Shown here: in pieces, positions 52,974 to 62,912 of the stretch | Layout: the number at the start of each line of letters is the position of its first letter | Position numbering within the stretch: position 1 is the first letter of the stretch | Source of the DNA: Ignavibacteriales bacterium | Lineage (GTDB): Bacteria > Bacteroidota > Ignavibacteria > Ignavibacteriales > Melioribacteraceae | DNA: 64,000 nt | Reading direction: 5' to 3' | Assembly: GCA_020061355.1 (NCBI GenBank) | Contig: JAGUYK010000039.1 | Span: forward strand, 1 to 64,000 | Notes under the pieces: model-generated | What the model saw: only the letters and a program-made list of their open reading frames with translations | What the model was told of the DNA's origin: nothing | The model's database searches: none | Position numbers and translations under genes: made by a program

Positions 52974-55514
52974 GTGCACAGACAAATATTGTTAAACATT
53001 ACTGACTATCCGCACAGTTCTATTTTCTCTATCATACTTTTATTTTTCATTCTGATAATTATTTTTTTAACAGGCTGTGAAAAAGAGAAAGCCCCCATTG
53101 TTCCTAGAAATAACCCACCTTTTATAATTAGCGTAATTGCAGAGCCGGATACATTATTAATAAATGAAACTTCTAAACTGACATGTACAGCAATTGATGA
53201 TGATAACGATAAACTCTCGATCACCTGGTCTTCCGAACATGGATCATTCCGCAATGGTAATATCGGATCCGGGGTAAAATGGATGGCGCCTTCAACTCAC
53301 GGTTCCGTAAAAATTATAGTAAAAGTGAGTGACGGCAAAGTTACCATTGAAAGAGAGATTGAAATTGCGGTAGGGAAAATACCATCAAAGCCAATTTTGT
53401 CTAAACCAATAGATAATACACAAGAAATTAGTTTAACAGCTTTTTTGATTTGGAATTCTGTAAGTGAAGCCCGTAGTTACGATTTACAATTATCAACCGA
53501 TTCTTTGTTCTCAGCTATTTCATTTTACAAATCCGGGATAACGGGTACATTGCAAAAAGTAAGTGAATTAAAGAGCAAGACAATATATTATTGGAGAATT
53601 AGAAGCAGGAATGAATTCGGCAAATCAATCTGGTCTAAGATTTTCTCATTCAGAACAACTGGGCCGCCGGAGTCACCTTGGTTAGCATCACCGGTAAACG
53701 AGTCGAAAAACATTTCTTTAAATCCAACTTTAATATGGTCCGAATTAAAAAATGCCGATAGTTATACTATTCATGTTTCTTCAACTGAATCATTTTATGA
53801 TACTTTGTATTATGAATCAGAACTAAAAGATACCTTACGGCAAATTACCGGACTTAGTTATTTTGCAACTTATTACTGGCGTGTTTCCGCATCCAATTAC
53901 CTCGGAACATCGGATTGGTCAACAGCAGGAGTATTTTCCACAATAGGCAGAGCACCTTATCCACCAATATTGCTAACTCCAGAAAATAAATCCCGTAATA
54001 TTCCACATAGCACTTCATTAATCTGGAAAATGAGTGAGTACTCAGAAAGCTATTCTCTTCAAGTTGCTGAGGATAGCAGTTTCACTAACTTAATTTATGA
54101 TCAAAAAGGTTTGACTTCATCATCAAGTATCATCAGTAATTTGGACAACACAAAAACCTATTATTGGCGCGTTGATGCTTATAATAGCTATGGAAATTCA
54201 GGTTGGTCGGATGCACGGTCATTTACAACATTATTATTGCCGCCTGCATTGTACCTGCCGGTAAACGATGCGGTAGATGTTTCTCCTTCACCTGTTGTTA
54301 GCTGGCAGCAAATTGATGAAGCTAATTCCTATTCACTGCAGATTTCCGACGATAGCTTATTCACAAAAGTCATTTTTGATGAAACCGGAATTAGTGGAAA
54401 TAGCCGGGGTATTTCAGGATTAAAAAGTTACACAAAGTATTTCTGGCGTGTAAGCGCAGAAAATGATATAGGTATTTCTACTTGGTCAGGAATAAATTCA
54501 TTTAATGTTTCTGCCTACTTTTATAAAGGTTATCAGTATGGCAATCAAGCTTTATACAATCCGATGTACCTTCTTCTCAACGGCGGATTCGACATGATAC
54601 AGGTAGGGAATAAACGGGACATTAAAAATTTCCCATATAAAATTGCCATAAAGAATATCTGGAAGAATTTATCCGATCCTTTTACACCCATCAATAATTA
54701 TGGATGGTGGAATTTCATAAAAGACCAGGTATTGCCCCTTTCATTGGATAAAAAAAATGCACAGTTCTGGCCCAATTATACTCTGCATCTCATAGGGGGC
54801 GGAATGGAATATGCCGCCATGAAGGAGTGGTTTGAATACTACAACTATCCTTATCCGCAATGGTTATCCGCATTTACTGTTATGACTTATCATTTGATTA
54901 ATGAAGTTGCCGAAAATGGAAATTATGTAGGGGACGATGTTGACCCGATAGCTGACATATACATATTTGATATTGGCGGTATTCTGTTATTTACATCAGA
55001 GAGTGTTAAAAGATTTTTTTCCGAAGATCTTAACTTAGCCGATTGGTCGCAGCAGCCCTCATTTTCAATGCGGAATGGTGAACTTCATAACAACGGGCAT
55101 TTCTTCTCGGTTAAATGGAAATTTCCGTTTTCGGATTCCTGGCATGCATTCTACTATTTTGGAACTAACGGTGTTGGCGGTCTCTCTTATAAATTCCAAA
55201 ACGGTTCTGCACTCTCTGTCGGTTTAGGTCTGGCAGCAAGTGATCTAATTCTGCTTGATGAAAAGACAAACAAGAAAACCCTGGGACTGGTTGGAAACCT
55301 GGGGGTATTCTACGATCGTAATAATTCTCTGCTGGCAAGCTTATCAATAACAATTAAAACCGATTATATGATTAATGTAAACATCTATCCGGGTTTAATA
55401 AAAATTGGCGATATATCTCCGGGAATATGGGGAGCCTACAGCCAGGATGGAAATGTGATTTGTGGCTTGGCTTTTAGCTGGCTCCCATTCGGAGCTGCTT
55501 ATAGTCTTAAATAG
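52974..55514 (+). CDS. Lipoprotein with FN3 repeats and an unrecognised C-terminal domain
   Basis: The only suitable start is GTG 52,974. The N-terminus has a hydrophobic helix and lipobox FLTGC (about Cys35). An Ig/cadherin-like domain (about 45-135, CTAIDDDNDKLSITWSS) is followed by four FN3-like repeats (about 137-510), each with the phrase YYWRV or YFWRV. The last 330 residues are rich in Trp, Tyr and Gly and contain WPNYTLHLIGGGMEYAAMKEW and DPIADIYIFDIGGILLF. Beta-barrel-like strands follow. They recall membrane-embedded lipoprotein families such as DUF3943/DUF2279 in layout, but I cannot assign a family. Confidence 0.72.
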   Translation: MHRQILLNITDYPHSSIFSIILLFFILIIIFLTGCEKEKAPIVPRNNPPFIISVIAEPDTLLINETSKLTCTAIDDDNDKLSITWSSEHGSFRNGNIGSGVKWMAPSTHGSVKIIVKVSDGKVTIEREIEIAVGKIPSKPILSKPIDNTQEISLTAFLIWNSVSEARSYDLQLSTDSLFSAISFYKSGITGTLQKVSELKSKTIYYWRIRSRNEFGKSIWSKIFSFRTTGPPESPWLASPVNESKNISLNPTLIWSELKNADSYTIHVSSTESFYDTLYYESELKDTLRQITGLSYFATYYWRVSASNYLGTSDWSTAGVFSTIGRAPYPPILLTPENKSRNIPHSTSLIWKMSEYSESYSLQVAEDSSFTNLIYDQKGLTSSSSIISNLDNTKTYYWRVDAYNSYGNSGWSDARSFTTLLLPPALYLPVNDAVDVSPSPVVSWQQIDEANSYSLQISDDSLFTKVIFDETGISGNSRGISGLKSYTKYFWRVSAENDIGISTWSGINSFNVSAYFYKGYQYGNQALYNPMYLLLNGGFDMIQVGNKRDIKNFPYKIAIKNIWKNLSDPFTPINNYGWWNFIKDQVLPLSLDKKNAQFWPNYTLHLIGGGMEYAAMKEWFEYYNYPYPQWLSAFTVMTYHLINEVAENGNYVGDDVDPIADIYIFDIGGILLFTSESVKRFFSEDLNLADWSQQPSFSMRNGELHNNGHFFSVKWKFPFSDSWHAFYYFGTNGVGGLSYKFQNGSALSVGLGLAASDLILLDEKTNKKTLGLVGNLGVFYDRNNSLLASLSITIKTDYMINVNIYPGLIKIGDISPGIWGAYSQDGNVICGLAFSWLPFGAAYSLK

Positions 55515-55796
55515 TTCAAACAACTTCCTTAATTACAAATCCGAAAATCAAAACTTTTTTTACCGTTTCAACATGATTATTCAATATTGATTTTTACAGT
55601 ATAAATATTAAAATAATTGTCTCTTTTCTTATTTGCTTTAATCTTTTTATTTATCATTCTAGCTAAGTAATTAGGAGTATTTCGAGTAAGATTTGTGAAT
55701 TTTCAATTTACAAAGATACTGGATATGAAGATTCAAAAGCACAAATCTATGTTTTATTAACAGGTGCATAAGTATTACAATAAGATTTAATATACT
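55515..55796 (+). other. AT-rich gap with a possible receiver-domain remnant
   Basis: The gap holds no complete gene. From 55,688 to 55,771 one frame reads KICEFSIYKDTGYEDSKAQI followed by YVLLTGA and a stop. It recalls the region around beta-strand 4 of a receiver domain (an arm ending in VLLTGA). With the broken receiver just downstream, this may be the relic of another response regulator. The resemblance is short. Confidence 0.3.
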
Positions 55797-56193
55797 GTGA
55801 ACAACGAAAAGTAAATATTAATAATTGAAAATGATGCAATGCTTCATGAATTCTATAAAATTTTATTCAAGAGACTTGGATATAGCTGCATCATTTCCGA
55901 AAATGGAGAAGAAATTATTAATCATATTACCGGTGGAAATATTAACTTGTTAATTGTTGATTTGAATCTTAAAAATACCTTTTTAAACTCTAAGGCAATT
56001 GATGGCGTTGCATTAGCACGGTATGTTAAACAAAATTTTAAATAAATTAAGAATACCAATACTGGTTATAACAGCATACTCTGCGAACTATTTTGCCGAT
56101 GATATGATTAAAGAGGGTTCTGCAGATGATTTTATGTTAAAACCAATAGTTAATTTTGATAAACTAATAGAGAAAGTGGAAAGATTATTATGA
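55797..56193 (+). pseudogene. Broken response-regulator receiver domain
   Basis: Read from GTG 55,797 the product is VNNEK, stop (TAA 55,812), ILIIENDAMLHEFYKILFKR and on through LLIVDLNL (phospho-acceptor Asp) to YVKQNF. There the frame is lost at about 56,035-56,045. One base forward it continues as LRIPILVITAYSANYFADD and MLKPIVNF to a TGA at 56,191. Together this is a complete CheY-like receiver with one nonsense codon and one frameshift. Its TGA overlaps the ATG of the next gene (ATGA), so the two were once coupled. A short product from Met 55,839 (68 aa) would lack the C-terminal half of the fold. Confidence 0.72.
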
Positions 56194-56852
56194 CTGAATT
56201 AAGAGATCAGATTCTTGTCGTTGAGGACGAAAAGGATACACGTTTTATCCTCGAAAAATTACTCGCCAGGAATAATTACGAAGTGGCTATGGCTGTCAAT
56301 GGCGAGGAAGCTCTCGAAAAACTTAAGACAATAAGGCCCAAAGTAATTTTAGCAGATTGGACAATGCCGGTGCTGGATGGTATTGCATTATGTAATATTC
56401 TGAAAAGTGATGAACGATATAAAACAATATTTTACATTATACTTACAGCAAGATCTTCGCTTAAAGACAGAGTAATGGGTCTCGATATTGGTGCAGATGA
56501 CTTCCTGGTTAAACCGATCGAAAATCAGGAATTACTGGCGCGCATTAGATCTGGTATCAGGATATTCAATCTTCAAAACGAGCTTCGGGATATCGAGCAC
56601 AATAAAGCTGTAATTGAAATGGCGTGCACAATTGGACTCAAAATTAATAATCCTCTTAGCAGTCTTGCTCTATCAATTCAAGCGATAGAGAGTGAACTCA
56701 ATCCTGCAGAAGTTGTAAAAATTGCAGAGGATATTAAGATTATGAAAGAATCTACTGACCGGATTAGTAAATTTGTTCAAGAATTAATTCATCTGCAAAA
56801 TCCTCAATTGGTTAATTATATCGACAATAACCGCATATTAAAAACCGAATAG
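56190..56852 (+). CDS. Response regulator with a histidine-less DHp-like C-terminal domain
   Basis: Residues 1-122 are an intact receiver: ILVVEDEKDT, Asp in VILADWTMPVLDG, Thr in ILTARSS and Lys in FLVKPIE. Residues about 125-215 form a helical hairpin like the DHp domain of histidine kinases, with TIGLKINNPLSSLALSIQ. Kinases have a phosphorylated His where this protein has Leu150 (the usual pattern is H-E/K-I-N-N-P-L). No ATPase domain follows. The tail may dimerise or contact a kinase. It is the only intact gene in a decaying signalling cluster. Confidence 0.85.
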   Translation: MTELRDQILVVEDEKDTRFILEKLLARNNYEVAMAVNGEEALEKLKTIRPKVILADWTMPVLDGIALCNILKSDERYKTIFYIILTARSSLKDRVMGLDIGADDFLVKPIENQELLARIRSGIRIFNLQNELRDIEHNKAVIEMACTIGLKINNPLSSLALSIQAIESELNPAEVVKIAEDIKIMKESTDRISKFVQELIHLQNPQLVNYIDNNRILKTE

Positions 56853-56898
56853 GGTTAAGAACTTCCTTTTTCATTCGATAATATTGATAGGAGAAGGA

Positions 56899-57411
56899 AT
56901 GTTAGAAAAAGTGTTAAATATAAATCCCGGTTCGGATTACAAGAAATCTACGGGTAATCCTAAATACTATAAAAAGGTTAGTGGATATCAGTATTCATTC
57001 ACTTGAACGAATGATTCACTCTTTATCTCGCCGGCAACATCTCTTCTTGCAAGCTTAGGTTGGAAAATAAAGAAGCTCAACAAGGATTCCGAAAAAATTC
57101 AGATTATGTTTGAACTGGATGAGCTTGATTTTAAAGCCAGCATTTTTATAAACGACCTTAATCAGAATGCTAAGATTGATTACAGGGTTAAAAAGAATTT
57201 AGAAAGATTTGCAACCGAAGTTTTAATAACAGTAATACTTACTGCACCTATTATATCAGTTTCAAGCGAATTGGAATCCAATATCAAATTAAACGGATTT
57301 TCACGGTTCTTTGACCAGTTTGAATCCACGAGATTTAAAAAGCCAAGTTTGATTACTGAAAAAAATATTATTGAAACACTTTATTACGATAATAGAAAGG
57401 CGATTACTTAA
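56899..57411 (+). pseudogene. Interrupted unrecognised gene upstream of the chemoreceptor
   Basis: An AGGAGAAGGA ribosome-binding site precedes ATG 56,899. The frame gives MLEKVLNINPGSDYKKSTGN and on to YQYSFT, a TGA at 57,004-57,006, then TNDSLFISPATSLLASLGWK and on to a TAA at 57,411. Apart from the single in-frame TGA it reads as one 170-residue soluble protein. I do not recognise the family. It may be the front part of the chemoreceptor below, joined through a frameshift near 57,385. A downstream Met at 57,106 could start a short product. Confidence 0.5.
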
Positions 57412-58811
57412 GAAACTCATTGCAAATTTTTCCGAAGGCGATTTTGCTGAAGTCCTTGCGGTTAATTCCCGGGATGAGTTTGGTGAATTATCTAACTTAC
57501 TTGAACAGATGCGGCAAGGTCAGCAGAACAAGATCGAAGCGGCAAATGAAATCTCTAATGGTAACCTTGATCTTCAGATTAAGGTGCTGTGGGAGAAAGA
57601 TATGCTTTCGAAGAGCTTTCAGGTTGTTATGGAAAACCTCAATAACTTGATTTTCGAAATCAAATTAATAACGGACGAAATCATAAATGGTGAAGTTTCT
57701 ACAAGAGGTAATCCCGATAAATTTTATGGAGCATTTAAAGAAATCATTATTGGTGCTAATACTACTTTAGATGCTCTCTTTACTCCTATTAAATAGGGAG
57801 TTGAAGTTCTTGAAGTCATGTCGAAAGGAAACTTTACAGTACGTGTAAATGGAAATTATAAAGGCGATCATAGAATTATTGCTAATAGTATCAATTCACT
57901 GGGCGATTCACTGATCGGGGTTATGAAGAACATTAGTGAAATGATTAACCTGGCAGCATCAATTAGTGAACAGATATCCTCATCAACCGAACAAATGGCT
58001 GCAGGCGCACAGGAGCAAAGCGTTCAAGCTGTTGAAGTTGCGACAAGTGTCGATGAGATGACCCGGACAATACTTAATAGTTCAAAGAATGCATCTAAAG
58101 CAGCTGAAGCTTCCAAGAAAGCCGGCGAAGTTGCTAAAGATGGCGGGAATGTAGTTGAAAAAACTATAGATGGAATGAACCGGATTGCAACGTTCGTTGA
58201 AAAAGAATCGGAAAAAATTCAGGCACTCGGAAAAAGCAGCGAACAGATAGGTGAAATAATTCAGGTTATTGATGACATTGCCAATCAAACAAACCTGCTT
58301 GCATTGAATGCTGCAATAGAAGTAGCCCGTGCCGGTGAACAGGGAAGAGGATTTGCTGTTGTTGCTGACGAAGTTAGGAAATTAGCCGAAAGAACTAAAA
58401 AGGCAACGAAAGAAATATCCGATACAAGGTGTTACTGATACTGTTGTTGAATCGATGCAGGAGGGAAGTTCTGAAGTTGCAAACGGTAAGAATCTTGCAA
58501 ATAAAGCTGGTGATTCGCTAAAGCAGATTATACTTACATCCGGTGAAGTGCAGGATGTTGTTGCACAGGTTGCATCGGCAAGCGAAGAACAGAGTGCAAC
58601 AAGTGAAGTTATCAGCAGAGATGTTGAATCAATTAGTAAAGTTACTAATGAAAATGCAACAGGAATTCAGCAGATTGCCGGTTCCGCCGATGAGCTTAAT
58701 AAAATGACTGCCAATCTAAAAGAATTGTTAGCTCAGTATAAATTTGAAAATGGCGATTCTGTAAATAAGAAAACAAATACACATACATTCTCATATTCAA
58801 CTAATAATTAA
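57371..58811 (+). pseudogene. Degenerate methyl-accepting chemotaxis protein
   Basis: Conceptual joining gives HAMP-like repeats ([40 protein letters not shown]) and then a complete MCP signalling domain with the hairpin tip [20 protein letters not shown] and [22 protein letters not shown] at 57,794-57,796 interrupts the HAMP region, and near 58,428 the frame shifts, so that [14 protein letters not shown] and the rest continue one base forward (58,455-58,811). The start and any membrane helix are missing, so it was either a soluble receptor or has lost its N-terminus. Confidence 0.78.
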
Positions 58812-58817
58812 ACAGCA

Positions 58818-58842
58818 AAGCCCCGGTAAATAATCGGGGCTT
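58818..58842. terminator. Bidirectional terminator
   Basis: AAGCCCCG (58,818-58,825) and CGGGGCTT (58,835-58,842) make an 8-bp GC-rich stem with a 9-nt loop. It lies 6 nt after the chemoreceptor stop and 55 nt from the end of the convergent URO-D-family gene. T-tracts are short on both sides. Confidence 0.75.
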
Positions 58843-58897
58843 CCTAAAATCATTCAACACAATTTTTTTAAAGTACAATTCTGGAACCGGTGAATTT

Positions 58898-60034
58898 TTA
58901 TTTCACTACGCCATATTTATCCACTATTTTTCTTAATAATAGTATGTTACCTTTCTTTACAGGTGGTGCAATTGAACAGGCTGTGCTTAAAATAAATCCC
59001 TTTTTCTGTTTTCCTATTTCGATACGACGTTTTAAATCATCTGTTATTTCTTCTTCATTTGAGTTGAGAAGAAGGTTTACTGAATCGATGTTTCCCTTTA
59101 TGAATCCTTTATCTCCAATCCTTTCAACTGCTTCGGAAAGTTCAACATTACCAAGTGGCGGAGGATCTAAGCACTCTATTCCGCTTATACCTGCTTCGAA
59201 CATCAATTCCAGGCGATCGTTTATAGCTCCGCATGTATGTGTGTATGCATGAACATTTTTTTTTCTAATCGCACCAGCAATTTCCTTTTCGAAAGGAAGC
59301 ACAAAAGTTTGATAATCGTCGGGTGATATAAATCCGGAGCCGGCAAATGGTGAAGAAATTTTAATGGCATCAATACCAGTATCACACATTTCAATTGCGA
59401 GCTGCTTGATCATTTTTGTGAAGTGAGATAAAATCATCAAACATTTATCGGGATCGTCAATTAGTGCAAGCATAGAGTTATCGAGACCGATGAAATCAAG
59501 AAGGTAATCGAAAGGAGAAGTAATCTCTCCATGGATAGAATAATTATTACCGGTTTTTTTTATAATGTAATCTATAACATCAAATTTATGATACGAGTTA
59601 ATATGAAAATGCAGATTTTGAGAAACGGGTATGTAATTTAATTCTTTGGGTAAATCGTCTTTAGTTAATTGTGTGAAATCGATTTCCTCTTTTTGTTTAT
59701 TGAATTCAAAGTAGGGAAGGTCGTTATAAGGGCAGAAGGTTTTATCTCCGTTTTTCCATTCTGCGATTTCATATTCTTCTGTTGAATAAATCCTATCAAT
59801 ATTATCTCTCCAATTTGGGTCATGCCCGTGCAGACTTATTAATATTCCGTCAAAGTCATACATCTCGCGTAACTTTATAAGCCCATTAGCAAAAGTAAAA
59901 GGATCGAACCAAAACTCTACCGGTGAAGTTTTTAGTTGCATCAGCATATGACCAATACTAAGCTGACACATTAAAGGGATTTTATCAACCGGCATTAAAT
60001 TCATAGCTGCGTTTATGCGTTCACGTGGAGTCAT
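58898..60034 (-). CDS. URO-D-family protein (methyltransferase-like)
   Basis: The 378 residues start with MTPRERINAAMN and have the TIM-barrel pattern of the uroporphyrinogen-decarboxylase superfamily. YTHTCGAINDRLELMF near residue 262 and GIECLDPPP near 285 supply the His/Cys residues that bind zinc in corrinoid-dependent methyltransferases such as MtaA and CmuA. GFIKGNIDSVNLLL is the late family motif. It is not HemE: the context is a symporter operon and the N-terminal HemE motif is absent. Stand-alone members of this superfamily occur in carbohydrate or one-carbon operons, and the reaction here is unknown. Confidence 0.8.
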   Translation of the reverse strand: MTPRERINAAMNLMPVDKIPLMCQLSIGHMLMQLKTSPVEFWFDPFTFANGLIKLREMYDFDGILISLHGHDPNWRDNIDRIYSTEEYEIAEWKNGDKTFCPYNDLPYFEFNKQKEEIDFTQLTKDDLPKELNYIPVSQNLHFHINSYHKFDVIDYIIKKTGNNYSIHGEITSPFDYLLDFIGLDNSMLALIDDPDKCLMILSHFTKMIKQLAIEMCDTGIDAIKISSPFAGSGFISPDDYQTFVLPFEKEIAGAIRKKNVHAYTHTCGAINDRLELMFEAGISGIECLDPPPLGNVELSEAVERIGDKGFIKGNIDSVNLLLNSNEEEITDDLKRRIEIGKQKKGFILSTACSIAPPVKKGNILLLRKIVDKYGVVK

Positions 60035-60095
60035 GGATCCCCTCTGAACTTTTTTATTGAATATAATTACTCAGTTAATAATAAGAATGATGATT

Positions 60096-61943
60096 TTATT
60101 CTGCATGAAGTTTATTCCAAATCTTCAGAATAATATAAGAGCAAATTAATGCAACCAGTGTCAGTATTGATGCAAGAATATATTTTGAATAGATCCAGTT
60201 ACCGATTGCAAAGAGTAAACTATAAACACCGATGCAGCCAATAAACATTCCGATTATTCCTTCTGTTATGAACGCTTTACCAAATGATGAGTTGTAATCA
60301 GGATCATCTTTACTCATGATATCTGTAATTTTTCTCCAACCGACTCCGCCCGGGTGTACTAGTTTATAAAAGCTGATTAATTTCTCGGTTCTTGTAGGTT
60401 TTGTTAACAATGTTGCTATCACCCATGCAATTGTAGTTATCCCGACACCGATTATTAATTCTTCATAACTCTTAAGTGGTCCGACCTGCTGTATAGCAGC
60501 AATACGATCCATGCCCGATGCTACTAAAAGATCGATCTGGGATGAATGATATTTGGATAAGATCAGAAAGAACAATGCAACAAAAAATGAAACAGCCATA
60601 GCTGTTATTTCACTGAAAGCATTTATTCTCCACCAGAACCATCTTAGCAAAAAGAGCAATCCTGTGCCGGCACCAATTTGAAGTAATATATTAAAAGCAC
60701 TCAGCGCACTTTGCATCAGCAGGGCAAAAATACTGGCAAGTACCATCATCAACACAGTTGAAATTCTTCCGATAAGTACTAATTCTTTTTCCGGAGCTTC
60801 CGGTTTAATAAATCTCTTATAAAAATCATTAACTATATAAGATGAACCCCAGTTTAAACTTGTTGACATAGTTGACATATATGCAGCAATAAGGGATGCA
60901 ATCACTAATCCTAATATTCCGCTCGGTAAAAATGTTAGCATCGCAGGGTAAGCCATATCATGCCGGATAATACTTGGTTCAACGTTAGGGAAGGCATGAC
61001 GGATCGATTCAAGATCCGGGAAAACTATTATTGAGGCAAGTGCAACAATAATCCATGGCCATGGTCTTAAGGCATAATGAGCAAAATTGAAGAATAGGGT
61101 TGCCCCCATTGCATGTTTTTCATTTTTTGCAGCTAACATTCTTTGTGCAATATATCCGCCTCCTCCCGGTTCGGCTCCCGGGTACCAAACACTCCACCAT
61201 TGTATAGTTAATGGTATTATAAAGACAATGATTGCAATTTCATAATTATTGAAATCGGGCAGAAGTGATAATTTACTTATTACATCTGGGTGAGTAAGAA
61301 GTTTATTAAGTCCTCCTATCTGTGGAAGGTCAATAGCAACATATGCAGCTACTACAGAGCCGGTTATTGCGGCAATGAATAGTAAAAAGTCTGTTAAAAG
61401 AACTCCAAGTAAACCACCCAATGAACTATAAATAACTGTTACTCCGCCGGCTATTAGGATTACTTCCAGAGGGGTCATATTCAACATCACTGATCCAACT
61501 TTTATAGCAGCCAGAGTTACGGAAGCCATTATTGCAACATTGAAAAAAACTCCAAGATATAATGCCCTGAATCCGCGTAAGAATGCTGCTGACTTTCCAC
61601 TGTACCGGATTTCATAAAACTCAACGTCTGTCATTACATTTGACCGCCGCCATAACTTTGCATAGATAAATACGGTCATCATTCCAGTAAGTAGAAATGC
61701 CCACCAGACCCAATTACCGGCAATTCCATTTTGCCTTACAATGTCGGTTACAAGATTAGGTGTATCAACAGAAAATGTAGTTGCAACCATTGAAAATCCT
61801 AAGATGTACCAGGGCATGTTTCTACCCGATAGAAAAAATTCAGCTGAGTTCTTACTTGCGCGTTTAGTTGCCCAAAGTCCAATTACAATTGTCACAATAA
61901 AAAAGATTATTATTATAATCCAATCAATAGATTGAAGAAGCAT
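60096..61943 (-). CDS. Sodium:solute symporter (SSS family)
   Basis: This 615-aa membrane protein has about 14 hydrophobic helices. It starts with IDWIIIIIFFIVTIVIGLWATKRASKNSAEFFLSGRNMPW, where the phrase SAEFFLSGRNMPW is the SSS signature after helix 1. YSSLGGLLGVLLTDFL near residue 170 is the other conserved SSS stretch. It resembles SglT-type sugar or solute importers. It lies 62 nt upstream of the URO-D-family gene and 31 nt downstream of the ThuA-like gene, all on one strand, so it probably imports the compound that the other two process. The substrate cannot be read from sequence. Confidence 0.9.
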   Translation of the reverse strand: MLLQSIDWIIIIIFFIVTIVIGLWATKRASKNSAEFFLSGRNMPWYILGFSMVATTFSVDTPNLVTDIVRQNGIAGNWVWWAFLLTGMMTVFIYAKLWRRSNVMTDVEFYEIRYSGKSAAFLRGFRALYLGVFFNVAIMASVTLAAIKVGSVMLNMTPLEVILIAGGVTVIYSSLGGLLGVLLTDFLLFIAAITGSVVAAYVAIDLPQIGGLNKLLTHPDVISKLSLLPDFNNYEIAIIVFIIPLTIQWWSVWYPGAEPGGGGYIAQRMLAAKNEKHAMGATLFFNFAHYALRPWPWIIVALASIIVFPDLESIRHAFPNVEPSIIRHDMAYPAMLTFLPSGILGLVIASLIAAYMSTMSTSLNWGSSYIVNDFYKRFIKPEAPEKELVLIGRISTVLMMVLASIFALLMQSALSAFNILLQIGAGTGLLFLLRWFWWRINAFSEITAMAVSFFVALFFLILSKYHSSQIDLLVASGMDRIAAIQQVGPLKSYEELIIGVGITTIAWVIATLLTKPTRTEKLISFYKLVHPGGVGWRKITDIMSKDDPDYNSSFGKAFITEGIIGMFIGCIGVYSLLFAIGNWIYSKYILASILTLVALICSYIILKIWNKLHAE

Positions 61944-61974
61944 AGAGTTTCCGGTTTTAGATTATCTGAATTAT

Positions 61975-62775
61975 TTATTTGATAAACAAAAACACTTGCT
62001 GCCAGAATTTTTTATAGAATTTCCATTTCATAAAATTAATTCCCCAATGCGGACTTGCACCTGTCATCCAGCCGGAGAAAACTCCTTTTCCGAAATTTCT
62101 AAATGTAAATAGTGGATACCATGAATCTCCGTTTTTAATATCAACCAAACTTGTTGCATCACTTTTAAATTTAGTTTCGTTAAAGCCGAGAAGCGGAGGA
62201 ATTGATGACCAATCAATTCCTTTAACAATCGGATGTTCGGGATTATTACATCTTACTTCATAACCATCTGTTGATTCAATTAAATCATCATACTCTAAAC
62301 ATTCTACCGGAAACGCTTCATGTAATCTGCTTCTTCGCCATCCGCCTTTGCCAAGTTCACCAGTAAAACTATACCAACCGCCATTCATATGAAAATGCCC
62401 ACCATTATTAATCCAGTTTTTTAGTAAATCAAATCGATCGGGAAACGTAACGGGTTTGTCACCCCATTTCGCCCTTGTAAAAAAATCTGGATGAAGCATT
62501 AAACACTTTGTCTCTACATCCGCAAAAATAATTGAAGTTGCCCATTTCAATCTTTCATCAAATAATTCGGGCGACATGTTGTATAATTCCCATGAAGGTT
62601 CACTTATTACCTCAGCATTAGGTATCTCTTTTAATGCATCGATCAACGGTTTGGCATAATTTAATATTTCAACACCTTTAGAAGGGGATTGGAAAGGTGA
62701 TTCTACATACTTCTGCCCTGTATGAACACACCAATTACCAACATGCCAAATTCTTATCTCATTAATTGATTTCAT
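61975..62775 (-). CDS. GATase1-like / ThuA-like protein
   Basis: This 266-aa cytosolic protein has the pattern of the GATase1_like (DUF1355) family. RIWHVGNWCVHTG is at the N-terminus, LKNWINNGGHFHMNGGWYSF lies near residue 125, and HPIVKGIDWSSIPPLLGFNE lies near 178. Next comes the WMTGASPHWG segment typical of ThuA-type sugar-operon proteins. No obvious Cys-His-Glu triad is complete, so glutaminase activity is not claimed. It heads the minus-strand operon with the symporter and the URO-D protein and shares its upstream region with the divergent TonB receptor. Confidence 0.78.
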   Translation of the reverse strand: MKSINEIRIWHVGNWCVHTGQKYVESPFQSPSKGVEILNYAKPLIDALKEIPNAEVISEPSWELYNMSPELFDERLKWATSIIFADVETKCLMLHPDFFTRAKWGDKPVTFPDRFDLLKNWINNGGHFHMNGGWYSFTGELGKGGWRRSRLHEAFPVECLEYDDLIESTDGYEVRCNNPEHPIVKGIDWSSIPPLLGFNETKFKSDATSLVDIKNGDSWYPLFTFRNFGKGVFSGWMTGASPHWGINFMKWKFYKKFWQQVFLFIK

Positions 62776-62875
62776 GATTACCTCTAAATGTGTTCGCTAA
62801 AATGATGAAATAAATGCAAAATTGAAACATCTACTTTTTTGTCTCTGAAAAAATAGAACTGGATTTAGATTTTTC

Positions 62876-62904
62876 TTGACTTAAAAAACAAAACTCAGTA
62901 TTAT
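62876..62904 (+). promoter_or_regulatory. Near-consensus sigma70-type promoter for the TonB receptor
   Basis: TTGACT (62,876-62,881) and TATTAT (62,899-62,904) are separated by exactly 17 nt, each hexamer matching five of six consensus bases. Transcription would start near 62,911, about 95 nt before the receptor ATG. It is the clearest housekeeping-type promoter in the window. Confidence 0.7.
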
Positions 62905-62912
62905 GCACCACC

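Noticed and set aside
55797-58811. Stop-codon recoding as explanation for the interrupted frames
   Set aside because: TAA, TGA and TAG all occur as interruptions and two clear frameshifts are also present. The same codons end intact genes elsewhere in the window.
58898-60034. HemE (uroporphyrinogen decarboxylase of heme synthesis)
   Set aside because: The family fold fits, but the operon context and the zinc-type His/Cys residues point to the stand-alone or methyltransferase-like branch.
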